A stretch of DNA of 64,000 nt from Acidithiobacillus marinus (GTDB taxonomy: Bacteria > Pseudomonadota > Gammaproteobacteria > Acidithiobacillales > Acidithiobacillaceae). Each line of letters opens with the position of its first letter. The stretch's first letter is position 1. The notes under the pieces are model-generated. The model saw nothing but the letters and a program-made list of their open reading frames with translations. It was not told the origin of the DNA and searched no databases. A program made the position numbers and the translations under genes. The DNA lies in assembly GCF_002847505.1 (NCBI RefSeq), contig NZ_MXAV01000008.1, positions 1 to 64,000 on the forward strand, read 5' to 3'. Shown here piece after piece: positions 51,633 through 60,877 of this stretch.

Positions 51633-53401
51633 GCCGGAGAAAGCCAGGCCTCACGGCGGGCGCGCACGACGGCATCGACGTCCTCCAGACATTCCAGCCA
51701 ATAGGTGTCCTGCACGGGGGTGACCGGTATGATCTGCGTACTGTAGAGTACGTCATCACGAAAATACTGCAGTTGCATCGGGCAGCCCGGAATGCTACTA
51801 GCGATTTTTTCGGCGAATTTTTCCGCTGTGGCCCGCTGTCCCTCCAGGGCGATGATGATATCCTCAGGAGACAGGCCCGCCTGTTCGGCCGGGCTGCCGG
51901 AAAGTATCTGACGCAATTGCACGCCCAGGACATGGGATTTCCAGTGCGCACCGATCCAGGCTGCAGGTAATACGCTGGCATCTTCACCGCCTGCATCACT
52001 GAGGCTGCTGGCGGGGCGCTGCTGCAGGGCGATGCCCATACGCGCCAGCAAGGCAGCCAGAGGCAGTTCGGCGCGTGCTTCCAGCCAGCTTTGTATCTGA
52101 AACGCCATGTCAGCTCCGGCGAGATCGGCGATCAGTGACAAGGCGGCACCTTCCGGCAAAGGCTGCTTGGTCTGTCCGTAATCCTTCCAGAGGCGGGCGA
52201 GCAGGGTGTCCAGGGACAGCTTGCCAGCGCTATCCAAGCGCAAGCTCAAGTCCAGACACAGGGCCAGCAGTGCGCCCTTGTTGTAGTAACTGATTTCAAA
52301 ATTGGCGCTATTGACGTGGGGATGATAGAGCTTGAGCCAGGCATCTTCGCTGGATTCGGCAATACTTTGCAGCAATTGACCGGGGCGGCGCTGCAGACGG
52401 GTCCATTCCTTGCCCAAACCCTGTAAGTACTGTTCGGTAGAAAGGAGTCCCGCCCGGCGCAGGCACAAATCGTCATAATAGGAGGTGATGCCTTCAAATA
52501 CCCATAAATCCCGGGAGAGCTCCGCCTTATCCAGAGCGCTGGAGCTGAACACTGCAGGCCGGATCGCCTGAACCAGCCAGCTGTGAAAATATTCATGGCT
52601 GACCAGCCCGAGAAAGCGGCGATAATTTTGCGGGTCGCGACCGTTGAGATCATCCCGGGCACAAACGAGGGCACTGGAGGCCCGGTGTTCCAGACCCCCA
52701 TAGTCATTGCTGCGCGCTTTGCAGAGAAAATGGTATTCCGCAAAGGGAGACTCCCCCCAGAAATCCTGCTGCCAGGTGCAGATGCGGGCGAGATCACGCC
52801 CCAGCGCTTGCAAATCGGCGTCATGGCTCCCCTGAATCAACATGTGGTGAGGGAGTCCTCCGGCTTCAAAATTCAGCAGGGTGAGGGTACCCATCAGCAT
52901 GGGATGATCGATGAACGCCCGATAGTTCTCGGCCTGAAAATCTCCCCACCCCCAGGTTTCTCCGGAAACGCGGGGCATGGCTGTGCCTAATTGCCAATGC
53001 TCCGGGCCGCTGATGGACAGGGTATGGCCGCGCTCTTCTTGTCCCAGCACCCGCAAAAACAGGGCAGGGCCGTTAAAAAATCCACCGAGATGATCCAGAA
53101 AGGCGGTGCGGACCGATTGATCCAGAGCATATACCCGGTAAGTGACCCGCAGCGGTCCACGAATGGCGCCACTGATCCAGCGATCTGTGGCGATTTTGTG
53201 CAAACCAATGGCTTCTCCCAGAGATTCAGCGGTAATCTCGGTAATATGCCGGGCCAGATCGCGGATGGTATAGCTGCCCGGAACCCAGGCGGGCAGTGCC
53301 AACACCTGCCCTTCGGGATCGGGTTCAGCAATGTCCAGCACCACCCGAAACAGATGGGCGTTGGGTTCCAGTTCGATGGTGTAGTGGATGGGGGAATGCA
53401 T
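51629..53401 (-). CDS. M61-family metallopeptidase with PDZ domain
   Basis: 590 aa. Gluzincin peptidase: the zinc motif is SHEYFHSWLVQ near residue 268, and the third ligand Glu is in LWVFEGITSYYDD. The N-terminal beta domain (YTIELEPNAHLFRVVLDI) and catalytic domain match the M61 glycyl aminopeptidase family. A PDZ domain follows near residues 495-560 (GSPAEQAGLSPEDIIIALEG). No signal peptide, so cytosolic. Overlaps the LysE-type gene by four bases and lies 15 bases after the isochorismatase gene. Confidence 0.88.
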   Translation of the reverse strand: MHSPIHYTIELEPNAHLFRVVLDIAEPDPEGQVLALPAWVPGSYTIRDLARHITEITAESLGEAIGLHKIATDRWISGAIRGPLRVTYRVYALDQSVRTAFLDHLGGFFNGPALFLRVLGQEERGHTLSISGPEHWQLGTAMPRVSGETWGWGDFQAENYRAFIDHPMLMGTLTLLNFEAGGLPHHMLIQGSHDADLQALGRDLARICTWQQDFWGESPFAEYHFLCKARSNDYGGLEHRASSALVCARDDLNGRDPQNYRRFLGLVSHEYFHSWLVQAIRPAVFSSSALDKAELSRDLWVFEGITSYYDDLCLRRAGLLSTEQYLQGLGKEWTRLQRRPGQLLQSIAESSEDAWLKLYHPHVNSANFEISYYNKGALLALCLDLSLRLDSAGKLSLDTLLARLWKDYGQTKQPLPEGAALSLIADLAGADMAFQIQSWLEARAELPLAALLARMGIALQQRPASSLSDAGGEDASVLPAAWIGAHWKSHVLGVQLRQILSGSPAEQAGLSPEDIIIALEGQRATAEKFAEKIASSIPGCPMQLQYFRDDVLYSTQIIPVTPVQDTYWLECLEDVDAVVRARREAWLSPA

Positions 53402-53416
53402 AGGGATAACTCCGTT

Positions 53417-53962
53417 TTAGCGCCAGGCCGGAGCCAGGCTGCGAAATTGGGGATGAGATGCATCCCCAAGCCATTCATAAAAAACTGACTCTGCTACTGC
53501 TACCGGAATACCGGCCTGATCCAGGCGCCAGAGGGCGGATTCGGCCTTGCCGGGGTCACGGCTCGCGCAGGCATCGGCGACGACAACGGGTTGCCAACCG
53601 GCGTGCTGCAAGTCCAGGGCCGTTTGCAGGACGCAAATATGGGTTTCCACCCCGGTAATCATGACTTGCGGGTGAGGCTGATGTTTTTCCAGCCAGTCGC
53701 GAATGTCCGTATCCCGCCAGCAGGAAAAAGCCGTCTTGGCGAAAGTTTGCGGACAGTTTTCGCGCAGGTCATCACGAATCGGACCTAGACCCTGGGGATA
53801 CTGAGCGGTCGCCAGGCAGGGAATTTCCAGGGCCGCCGCCGCTGCCAGCAGACGCGTACTGTTCTGGATGACCGTATTGCGCGTCAGCTCAGGAATAGTG
53901 TTGAGCAGGCGGTCCTGCATGTCGATACTGAGAAGCAGGCTCTGCCGGGCCTCTATGCGCAT
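53417..53962 (-). CDS. Isochorismatase-family cysteine hydrolase
   Basis: 181 aa. The catalytic triad of this fold is visible: Asp in LLSIDMQDRLL, Lys in FAKTAFSCW and Cys in MITGVETHICVLQTALDL. It resembles YcaC/nicotinamidase-type hydrolases, but the substrate is not determined by sequence. Followed closely by the M61 peptidase and preceded by the Pcm-like gene with a six-base gap, suggesting a four-gene operon ending in the LysE exporter. Confidence 0.85.
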   Translation of the reverse strand: MRIEARQSLLLSIDMQDRLLNTIPELTRNTVIQNSTRLLAAAAALEIPCLATAQYPQGLGPIRDDLRENCPQTFAKTAFSCWRDTDIRDWLEKHQPHPQVMITGVETHICVLQTALDLQHAGWQPVVVADACASRDPGKAESALWRLDQAGIPVAVAESVFYEWLGDASHPQFRSLAPAWR

Positions 53963-53968
53963 GTTCTT

Positions 53969-54622
53969 TCAAAAAACAAAAGGGCGAGGTGCCGGTGTAT
54001 GACGCAGGGGCGGGACTTCGGTTTCAAAAAGATCGCTGCTTTCATAGGTGTCCTGTTGGGTCCGGGTAATGCGCCTCATCCGCATGGCCGGGCCCGTTCC
54101 GACGATGGCGAGCAAACGCCCGCCCACCGCCAATTGTTCCTTGAAAATATCAGGCAAAACTGGCAGGGAGCCGGTAATGCAGATGGCATCATAAGGTGCG
54201 TGGCGGTCCCAGCCTGCGGACCCATCGCCCACATGAATTTGGGCGTTATGAATGTCCTGCACGCGCAGATGACTCTCGGCCTGCTGGGCCAGATCAGATC
54301 GGTCTTCAATGCTATGCACCATGCCGGCCAGGCGCGCCAGCAGTGCCGTCAGGTAGCCGGTGCCGGTGCCAATTTCCAGCACCCGATGATTTTCTTGCAA
54401 ATCCAGTTCCTGCAATACCCGCGCTTCCATTTTGGGCGTCCACATATACTCACCGTGGGCAATGGGCATGGCGAAATCCGCAAAGGCCAGATGGCGATAG
54501 GCGGTAGGGACAAACAATTCTCTTTTGACTTCCGTGACAATGGCTAGAACACGCGGGTCGAGCACATCCCAGGTGCGAATTTGCGTGTCGATCATGGTAC
54601 GGCGCAGGGTATCAAAATCCAT
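53969..54622 (-). CDS. Protein-L-isoaspartate O-methyltransferase-like protein
   Basis: 217 aa SAM-dependent methyltransferase of the Pcm family. The SAM motif is VLEIGTGTGYLTALLARL, with VHSIEDRSDL (acidic motif II) and YDAICITGSLPVLPDIF. The N-terminal MIDTQIRTWDVLDPRVL marks the subgroup often placed beside tolC or export genes, whose activity on isoaspartate is not always confirmed. First gene of a bottom-strand operon; divergent from the MCE gene. Confidence 0.85.
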   Translation of the reverse strand: MDFDTLRRTMIDTQIRTWDVLDPRVLAIVTEVKRELFVPTAYRHLAFADFAMPIAHGEYMWTPKMEARVLQELDLQENHRVLEIGTGTGYLTALLARLAGMVHSIEDRSDLAQQAESHLRVQDIHNAQIHVGDGSAGWDRHAPYDAICITGSLPVLPDIFKEQLAVGGRLLAIVGTGPAMRMRRITRTQQDTYESSDLFETEVPPLRHTPAPRPFVF

Positions 54623-54763
54623 GGCTTACAGGGGCTCCAGTGAGTTTGCCTCATTTAGTCATGGGTTTTCGGGCAAGTCAATTGTTTGTCCTGCATGCGG
54701 AGGATTGGCTTGTCCCGTTTCCTGTGCTCCAATAGGCAGATATTAAATACAGGAGTCACCTTC

Positions 54764-55702
54764 TTGGAAAGCCGTGCACACGCCTTGGTTGCTATCGTGT
54801 TTTTGCTGGTACTGGGCGTAGCTGTGGTCATTGTCGGCCTGTGGATGCATCATGGTGAAAAACCCGGGATAAATTTTGATGTGATATCGCCTTATAGTGT
54901 GACCGGCCTCAGTCTCCAGGCGCCGGTGCGTTTCAAAGGCGTGCGGGTAGGCGAGGTGACGGCCATCGGTCTGGATCCCCAGAATCCGCGTTTGATCCGG
55001 GTGAGAATCAAGGTGGACAAATTCACTCCCATCACCAAGGCGACTTTCGCAGTACTGGCTCCCCAGGGGGTCACCGGTCTCAGTTATTTGTCGCTGACGG
55101 ATAAGGGCACCGATTTTGCGCCCATTACCCGCAAGCCGGGGCAGGTCGCCGAAATCCCCATGCACCCGAGTTTTTTTGAGGTCCTGTCGCGCAATGGCGA
55201 ATCTTTGGTCAGTCATGGCAATGAACTGGCCATACGCTTGAATGACCTGCTCAATGATCAGAATCGGGCGCGTTTCGGACAGACCCTGACCCATCTCGAT
55301 CAGGCCACTCAGAACCTCGTAAAAATGGAAAATGCTCTGATGCCGGCTTTCAAAGCGCTACCGGCCATGGTCGCGGCAACCCAGTCCACCATGGACGCCA
55401 GCCACCAGCTGATCCAGCATTTGGATGTACTGGCAGTGAATGCTCAGAAACCGCTGGCCAGCGCGACCCAGGCCGCAGCAGCCTTGCAAAAACTGAGCAC
55501 TGCCAGTGAACAGGCTATCAATACCCTCAATTACCAGACCCTTCCCCAGGTCAACCGGCTGACCCAAAGCCTGTTGCACAGTAGTTCAGAGCTTTCTGGT
55601 CTGGGTCAGTCCTTGAAGCAATCACCCCAGTCCCTGATTTATGGCACCCGGGGGCCGCCGCCCGGCCCCGGCGAGCCGGGTTTTTCTGCAGGAGCACACT
55701 GA
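54764..55702 (+). CDS. MCE/MlaD-domain lipid-transport protein
   Basis: 312 aa. One N-terminal membrane anchor (ALVAIVFLLVLGVAVVIVGLW) is followed by an MCE domain (INFDVISPYSVTGLSLQAPVRFKGVRVGEV...GLSYLSL) and a long helical tail (residues 150-300) that would form a needle-like periplasmic barrel extension. Start chosen at TTG 54764, with AGGAG eight bases upstream. The next gene encodes an ABC-type auxiliary lipoprotein, the normal partner. The MlaE-type permease and MlaF-type ATPase genes expected just upstream are absent here. Confidence 0.85.
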   Translation: MESRAHALVAIVFLLVLGVAVVIVGLWMHHGEKPGINFDVISPYSVTGLSLQAPVRFKGVRVGEVTAIGLDPQNPRLIRVRIKVDKFTPITKATFAVLAPQGVTGLSYLSLTDKGTDFAPITRKPGQVAEIPMHPSFFEVLSRNGESLVSHGNELAIRLNDLLNDQNRARFGQTLTHLDQATQNLVKMENALMPAFKALPAMVAATQSTMDASHQLIQHLDVLAVNAQKPLASATQAAAALQKLSTASEQAINTLNYQTLPQVNRLTQSLLHSSSELSGLGQSLKQSPQSLIYGTRGPPPGPGEPGFSAGAH

Positions 55703-55705
55703 TTC

Positions 55706-56347
55706 ATGTTCATTACGCCAAAGCAGCCTAGCTGGGGTGCCCTTCGTCTGGGAATTTTAGCGGTCATGGTGTTTGCCGGAGGCTGCGCTGCTGCTACCCC
55801 CTGGCAGACGCCTTACAACATCAATGGGTTCCATCCTGCTGCGCCGGATGGCGGTAAGGTATTTGCGCATGCGCCCACGGTGGTCTTGCAGTTGGCTCTG
55901 GTGAGTGCGTCGCCCTGGCTGGATACAGATGCTTACCAGTACCATCTGCTCTATCAAAATCCCCAGATGCTGCTGTCCTATCGGGATGCGCGCTGGGTGG
56001 GCACTCCCGCCGCCATGATGGACGCGCGTCTGTTGCAGCAGCTACAGCGCAGTCACGCCTGGAAGGCGGTACTCTCCGGGCAATCCAGTGCTGCAGCGCA
56101 ATATGTACTGCAGGTGCAGCTGACCAATTTTGTAGTTGATTTCAGTACTGCGCAGGCGGGAACAGCACTGGTGGCGGGCATGGCCACGCTGGTGAATGCC
56201 CATGACTATCAGGTCATTGCCCAGCAGCAGTTTACGGAAAGCGTCGCGCTGAGCAAGGCTTCTGCAGCGGGTGGCGCCAGCGCCATGGCCAAGGCCAGCA
56301 ATGACTTTGTGAACGCCGTGACAGATTGGGCTGCCCGGGTTCAGTGA
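55706..56347 (+). CDS. ABC-type transport auxiliary lipoprotein (PqiC-like)
   Basis: 213 aa. The signal sequence ends in FAGGC, a lipobox, so it should be lipidated. The body resembles the ABC_trans_aux (PqiC/YmbA) family that accompanies MCE proteins: APTVVLQLALVSASPWLDTDAYQYHLLY and ARWVGTPAAMMDARLLQQLQRS. Starts three bases after the MCE gene. The pair would bridge the periplasm for lipid movement, with the inner-membrane ABC parts encoded elsewhere. Converges on the universal stress gene with a 7-base overlap. Confidence 0.8.
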   Translation: MFITPKQPSWGALRLGILAVMVFAGGCAAATPWQTPYNINGFHPAAPDGGKVFAHAPTVVLQLALVSASPWLDTDAYQYHLLYQNPQMLLSYRDARWVGTPAAMMDARLLQQLQRSHAWKAVLSGQSSAAAQYVLQVQLTNFVVDFSTAQAGTALVAGMATLVNAHDYQVIAQQQFTESVALSKASAAGGASAMAKASNDFVNAVTDWAARVQ

Positions 56348-56817
56348 AGGGCTTTGATCACTAGCACCGCACAGTGGGCGTGGTTGAGCACATCATTGGC
56401 CACCGAGCCCAATAAGAGTCGTCCCAGACCACTGTGACCATGGCTGCCGACCACCAGCAGGTCGGCAGCGTGGGTCTGGCCATAATCGGCGATGGCTCTA
56501 CCGATATTATCGGCGCTTTCCTCCAGGACCACTTCCGCCTTCAGACCTTGTGCTTCGAGGGTTTTCTGCAGCTTGTGCATTTCGGCATGAGCCAAATGCA
56601 GCAGCTTTTCCCGGATATCCAGAGTCGGCGGGAGAATTTCTTCGGGCATCTGCAAGTTCAGCATCTGCGGATTAAAAACATGCAGCACGGTCAGTCGGGC
56701 TTGGTGCAGCTGTGCTTCCCGGGCAGCGGCCATGACCACTGATTCCGCCATTTCAGAGAAGTCCACCGCCACCGCCACATGCTGCACCGGGAATGTATCT
56801 GTAACCTTATTATCCAT
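56341..56817 (-). CDS. Universal stress protein (UspA family)
   Basis: 158 aa from ATG 56817, which has AGGAG eight bases upstream; a longer frame to 56901 lies inside proS. The full nucleotide motif is present near the C-terminus: VVGSHGHSGLGRLLLGSVANDVL (G-2x-G-9x-G-S), and the N-terminal HVAVAVDFSEMAES supplies the other contacts. It is therefore an ATP-binding type, unlike the copy at 41.4 kb. Its start overlaps the proS stop by eight bases. Confidence 0.9.
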   Translation of the reverse strand: MDNKVTDTFPVQHVAVAVDFSEMAESVVMAAAREAQLHQARLTVLHVFNPQMLNLQMPEEILPPTLDIREKLLHLAHAEMHKLQKTLEAQGLKAEVVLEESADNIGRAIADYGQTHAADLLVVGSHGHSGLGRLLLGSVANDVLNHAHCAVLVIKALH

Positions 56818-58564
56818 GGGCTTGCTCCTGATGCTTCTGTTGCTCCTGATCTGCGGCGCCGGACAAGCCGGCAGCCAGCTGTGCCATGAGTTCGGTTTCA
56901 CTCAGCAGGGTGTTTTCGGTGGCGCGTCTGGCCCTATATTCCCAGACATTCTGGGCCAGTACCTTGTCACTGACCACCACTCGATGGGGTAAGCCGATCA
57001 GATCCATGGTCGCAAACTGGACGCCGGGGCGCTCGTCCCGGTCATCGAGCAGCACGCTGTAGCCCGCTTTTTCCAGGCGATCATGCAAAGCCTGCGCCGC
57101 CGCCGCCACTTCTGGAGACTTGCGGGCATGGATGGCGACAATGCCCACATCAAAGGGCGTCAATGCGGCAGGCCAGATAATGCCCCGATCATCAAAATGC
57201 TGTTCCACCGCCGCCGCCGCCACCCGGGATACGCCAATGCCGTAACACCCCATGGTCACCAGTGCATCGCGGCCACTTTCATCCAGCACGCTCAGCCCCA
57301 TTTTTTCGCTGTAAGTCTGGCCCAACTGGAATACATGCCCTACCTCGATGCCGCGACGAATGCCGAGTATGCCCTGCTGACAATGGGGGCAGGCATCACC
57401 GGCTGTCACCTCGCGCAGATCGGCAGCATCCGGGCGAGGCAAATCGCGCTCCCAGTTAAGGTTGATCCAGTGCAGATCGGCCATATTGGCGCCGGAACTG
57501 AAATTGCACAGACCCAATACCCGCAGGTCGGCCAGAACGGGCAGGGATTCGGGCAGATTTTTGGGGCCGATGAAGCCCACCGGCGCGCCGGTAGCCGCCT
57601 CGGCTTCTTCGGGGGTCGCCATGCGCAGTTCATCCACCTGCAGGGCATGGGCGGCCTTGATCAGATTCAGGCTGTCATCTCCGCGCAAGAGCAGCAGATA
57701 GGGCTTGTCCTCGGCGAGTACCAGCACCGTTTTGACGATTTTGCTGGTGGCAATACCCAAATGCTTTGCCTGCCCGTTGACGCTGCGAATCCCCGGGGTA
57801 GCAACTTGCGCGGCTTCCAGCAAGGCTTCCTGCTCGGCAGCCGGGGCCGGACTGCTGGCTTTTTCCATATTGGCGGCATAATCGCAGTGGCTGCAGGACA
57901 CAATGGCGTCTTCGCCGGAATCAGCCAGCACATGAAATTCATGGGAGCGCTTGCCGCCAATGGCCCCGTTGTCTGCCTCTACCGCCCGAAAATCCAGTCC
58001 CAGACGGGTAAAAGTCCGCTGGTAAGCGTCATACATGCTCTGGTAGGTGATTTCCAGAGAAGCATGATCCATGTGAAAGGAGTATGCATCTTTCATGATG
58101 AACTCCCGCCCCCGCATCAGGCCGAAACGCGGCCGGATTTCATCGCGGAATTTGGTCTGGATTTGATAGAAATTGACGGGCAGTTGCCGATAGGAATGGA
58201 TCTCGCGCCGGGCCAGATCGGTAATGACCTCCTCGTGGGTCGGGCCCAGGCAGAAATCGCGCTGATGACGATCCTTGAGACGCAACAACTCCGGCCCGTA
58301 TTTTTCCCAGCGCCCCGACTCCTGCCAGAGCTCCGCCGGTTGCACTACCGGCATCAGTACTTCCTGGGCACCGCTGCGGTCCATTTCCTCGCGGACCACC
58401 CGCTCGATCCTGCGCAGTACCCGTAAGCCCAGGGGCATCCAGGTATACAGTCCCGAAGCCAGACGGCGGATAAACCCCCCGCGCAGCAACAGTTGATGGC
58501 TGACAAGTTCAGCCTCGGCAGGGGTTTCCTTGAGGGTGGGGATGAAAATCTGGCTGGCGCGCAT
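56810..58564 (-). CDS. proS: Prolyl-tRNA synthetase
   Basis: 584 aa, class II synthetase of the bacterial type with the inserted editing domain. Motif 1 is around SGLYTWMPLGLRVLRRIE, motif 2 around NFYQIQTKFRDEIRPRFGLMRGREFIMKDAYSF and motif 3 near GCYGIGVSRVAAAAVEQ. The editing INS domain (about residues 240-400) includes GFIGPKNLP. The anticodon-binding domain ends the protein. Start chosen at Met 58564 (MRASQIFIPTLKETPAEAE), the family N-terminus; the frame extends upstream to 58657 without support. Confidence 0.95.
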   Translation of the reverse strand: MRASQIFIPTLKETPAEAELVSHQLLLRGGFIRRLASGLYTWMPLGLRVLRRIERVVREEMDRSGAQEVLMPVVQPAELWQESGRWEKYGPELLRLKDRHQRDFCLGPTHEEVITDLARREIHSYRQLPVNFYQIQTKFRDEIRPRFGLMRGREFIMKDAYSFHMDHASLEITYQSMYDAYQRTFTRLGLDFRAVEADNGAIGGKRSHEFHVLADSGEDAIVSCSHCDYAANMEKASSPAPAAEQEALLEAAQVATPGIRSVNGQAKHLGIATSKIVKTVLVLAEDKPYLLLLRGDDSLNLIKAAHALQVDELRMATPEEAEAATGAPVGFIGPKNLPESLPVLADLRVLGLCNFSSGANMADLHWINLNWERDLPRPDAADLREVTAGDACPHCQQGILGIRRGIEVGHVFQLGQTYSEKMGLSVLDESGRDALVTMGCYGIGVSRVAAAAVEQHFDDRGIIWPAALTPFDVGIVAIHARKSPEVAAAAQALHDRLEKAGYSVLLDDRDERPGVQFATMDLIGLPHRVVVSDKVLAQNVWEYRARRATENTLLSETELMAQLAAGLSGAADQEQQKHQEQAHG

Positions 58565-58749
58565 AAAAATCTCGAAGGTAAAAGTAGCGCACAGTGTAAG
58601 AAAGGGGCTGGCACAAAGGAAGAGGGAATGATCAACAAGCCAGGTGTTCGCCTGCAAAAAATGCGACTGAAGTGCCCCGGGTTCAGTGAAGCGAGAGCAA
58701 GCCTATGACGGGATGGGTGGCTTGACGCCGTTGGGGGTATTGCTGTCGC

Positions 58750-59661
58750 TTAAAGCGGTTCCGGAATCCCGTTGGCTGCTTTCAGCCAGCCTTGGGCGAT
58801 ACGGGAGTCAATCGCCTTGCCGGGAGGTAGATGCTGAGTCAGCCAGGCAGTGAAAGCCTCTTGAGTCTGTGCTGCAGGTGCTTCGCTCGTCTGGGAAAAA
58901 ATCTGCAGGTAATCATGGCCGTTGTCATGTCCCAGTAGCCAGGGTTGGTTGACGATCAGGACCGGGGTACCGGCAGGCACTTTGGCAAAAAGTGCGGCAA
59001 TATCTTCGGGGTAGAGCCGGATGCAGCCATGACTGACGCGCATGCCAACGCCCCAGGGCTTGTTGGTGCCGTGAATCAGGTAGCCGGGCAGGGCCAGGCG
59101 CAGGGCAAATTGCCCCAGTGGGTTGTCGGGACCCGCAGGAACAACTGCTGGCAGGGGGTCGCCATTTTCCGCGTGTTCCTTACGGATGCTTTCCGGAGGC
59201 GTCCAACTGGGGTTGGCTATCTTGACGCTGATGCGGGTTTTACCCAGCGGGGTTCCCCAGCCTTCACGGCCGACCCCGATAGGGTAGGTGATGACTTCAG
59301 ATGGCTGTCCTGCCTGGGCCGGTGGATAATAAAACAAGCGCATGGCGGCCAGGTTGATGACTATACCCTGACGGGGAGCGTCGGGCAGGACATACTCCGT
59401 GGGCAGCACAATGCGGGTGCCTTCTCCCGGCAGCCAGGGATCGACTCGGGGGTTGGCGGCGGTAATCTGGTCGTAGCCGAGATCATATTGCCGGGCAATA
59501 TCTGAGAGGGTGTCTTCATGACGGGCGGTAACGCTTTGAATGGCGCCTACCATGTTGTCACCAGCAGAAGGCAGTAAATAGGTGCTCGCTCGGGCTACGG
59601 TAAAGCCGAACATCATCAGCAGGAAAAAAAAGATGACGGAGCGTTTGTCGGGCTGGCGCAT
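58750..59661 (-). CDS. L,D-transpeptidase with LysM domain
   Basis: 303 aa from ATG 59661. Signal peptide near the N-terminus (RSVIFFFLLMMFGFTVARAS), a LysM peptidoglycan-binding motif (TLSDIARQYDLGYDQITAANP) and a YkuD catalytic domain with the HGTNKPW...SHGCIRLYPEDI motif carrying the catalytic Cys. It is of the YcfS/ErfK type that attaches lipoproteins to, or crosslinks, peptidoglycan. The start at 59697 would add 12 residues before the signal sequence. Nothing else is evident in 58565-58749. Confidence 0.9.
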   Translation of the reverse strand: MRQPDKRSVIFFFLLMMFGFTVARASTYLLPSAGDNMVGAIQSVTARHEDTLSDIARQYDLGYDQITAANPRVDPWLPGEGTRIVLPTEYVLPDAPRQGIVINLAAMRLFYYPPAQAGQPSEVITYPIGVGREGWGTPLGKTRISVKIANPSWTPPESIRKEHAENGDPLPAVVPAGPDNPLGQFALRLALPGYLIHGTNKPWGVGMRVSHGCIRLYPEDIAALFAKVPAGTPVLIVNQPWLLGHDNGHDYLQIFSQTSEAPAAQTQEAFTAWLTQHLPPGKAIDSRIAQGWLKAANGIPEPL

Positions 59662-59806
59662 GATGAATCTTTTCTGGCAGTTGGCGTATTTAAACATTCA
59701 AGCACATTTATTAGGCATGAACCAAGGTGTGCTCAAGATGGAGATGCAACAACTATGGGCCAATATGACCTAATTTGGTTGAAGATGGGCGAAAAGTATG
59801 GGCAGA

Positions 59807-60877
59807 TCAAGTAGATTCCACTGCCGTCCCTGAAAACAAAGTGTAAACCTTGCTGTAGCGCAAGAAATGAGCACGTTGATGGCGGGGGAACAGCTCCCCC
59901 ATACCATAGGCGCCAAGCATGGGTATATCCGGATACTGCTCCCGCCAGATACTTAAATCCCGATCATCCTGCCCAAAAAATCCGGCATCTCGTCCGATGG
60001 AACTGGAGATCCAGGCGAAAAGGGGTGGATGACTACTCGCTGACTGGTCCAGGACGATGCGGGTATCGCGTTCGGCAATGGCCGGATCGCGCAGGCTGAG
60101 AAAAGCCCGGGCGTGATCAGCCAGGGGCCTTTCCAGCCAGAGCCCGCTGCGATTGAGGTCGGTAGCACGGATATGCAGCCATTCAGGTGGCGCATCGGCT
60201 AAGGCGTCGGCACGGATTTCGCCCACGAGCAGTTGTTCCAGCGGCAGGCGGCTATCCTTGCGGATGCTGACGGGAATATTCTGGGCGAGCAGGGGCAGGG
60301 CCATATAGCGTTCCAGTTGCAGAAGCAGGCTGCCTTCCTGCAGATGCACCGGTAGCGGTGCGCTCAGGGTGCGTAGGCCAGCGGACCAGAGGCTCTCGGT
60401 GCTGACTCCCGAAAAGCCCAGTTCCAGGTTGTCGCGGGGGCTGGCCTGATACCAGAAACGCCCGCTCCGACTGCTGAGGCTGCCAAAGCGGGGAGCTTGC
60501 TTCAGCCAGTCCCCTTGCAGGTGCTCCAGACGGCCCCAGGCCAGGGCAGCATGGTTTTTTTGCGGAGCTTGCGGGATCAATCCCAGCGGGGCGCAAAGGA
60601 GAAGGACGGCGCAGGCGTTTTCTCCGAGCGCCTGGTTTTTTTCGGTAAATATGCCCGGAAAGGTGCCGGTAGCTATTTGCAGGCAGGAGAGCGCCCGCAT
60701 CTGTTGCTGCAGCATGGCTGGACTGATGGCCACCAACGTCGGGCTGAACAAGAACAAAGCGCCTGTAATGCGCTGGCCGGAGAGCTTTTCCCGGGCTTCG
60801 GCGATGGCTGATTGGAGCAGGTCTGCCGGAGTCTGAGGGCCGCATGCAAAGCCGCTGGCTACTTTCGCTGGACCCAC
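59807..60877 (-). CDS. FIST-domain signal-sensing protein
   Basis: 356 aa. The C-terminal GAYGMGELFP followed by the RYSKVYTLFSGT strand matches the FIST_C domain, and the preceding ~200 residues correspond to FIST_N (SAIAEAREKLSGQRITGALFLFSP, GTFPGIFTEK). FIST proteins are thought to sense small ligands, perhaps amino acids, in signal transduction; no output domain is fused here. Its ATG lies 19 bases inside the nth 3' end, so the two are coupled. The start could also be a later in-frame codon. Confidence 0.7.
   Translation of the reverse strand: MGPAKVASGFACGPQTPADLLQSAIAEAREKLSGQRITGALFLFSPTLVAISPAMLQQQMRALSCLQIATGTFPGIFTEKNQALGENACAVLLLCAPLGLIPQAPQKNHAALAWGRLEHLQGDWLKQAPRFGSLSSRSGRFWYQASPRDNLELGFSGVSTESLWSAGLRTLSAPLPVHLQEGSLLLQLERYMALPLLAQNIPVSIRKDSRLPLEQLLVGEIRADALADAPPEWLHIRATDLNRSGLWLERPLADHARAFLSLRDPAIAERDTRIVLDQSASSHPPLFAWISSSIGRDAGFFGQDDRDLSIWREQYPDIPMLGAYGMGELFPRHQRAHFLRYSKVYTLFSGTAVEST

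Noticed and set aside
57083-58426. 447-codon frame opposite proS
   Set aside because: Antisense shadow; proS carries all class II motifs on the other strand.
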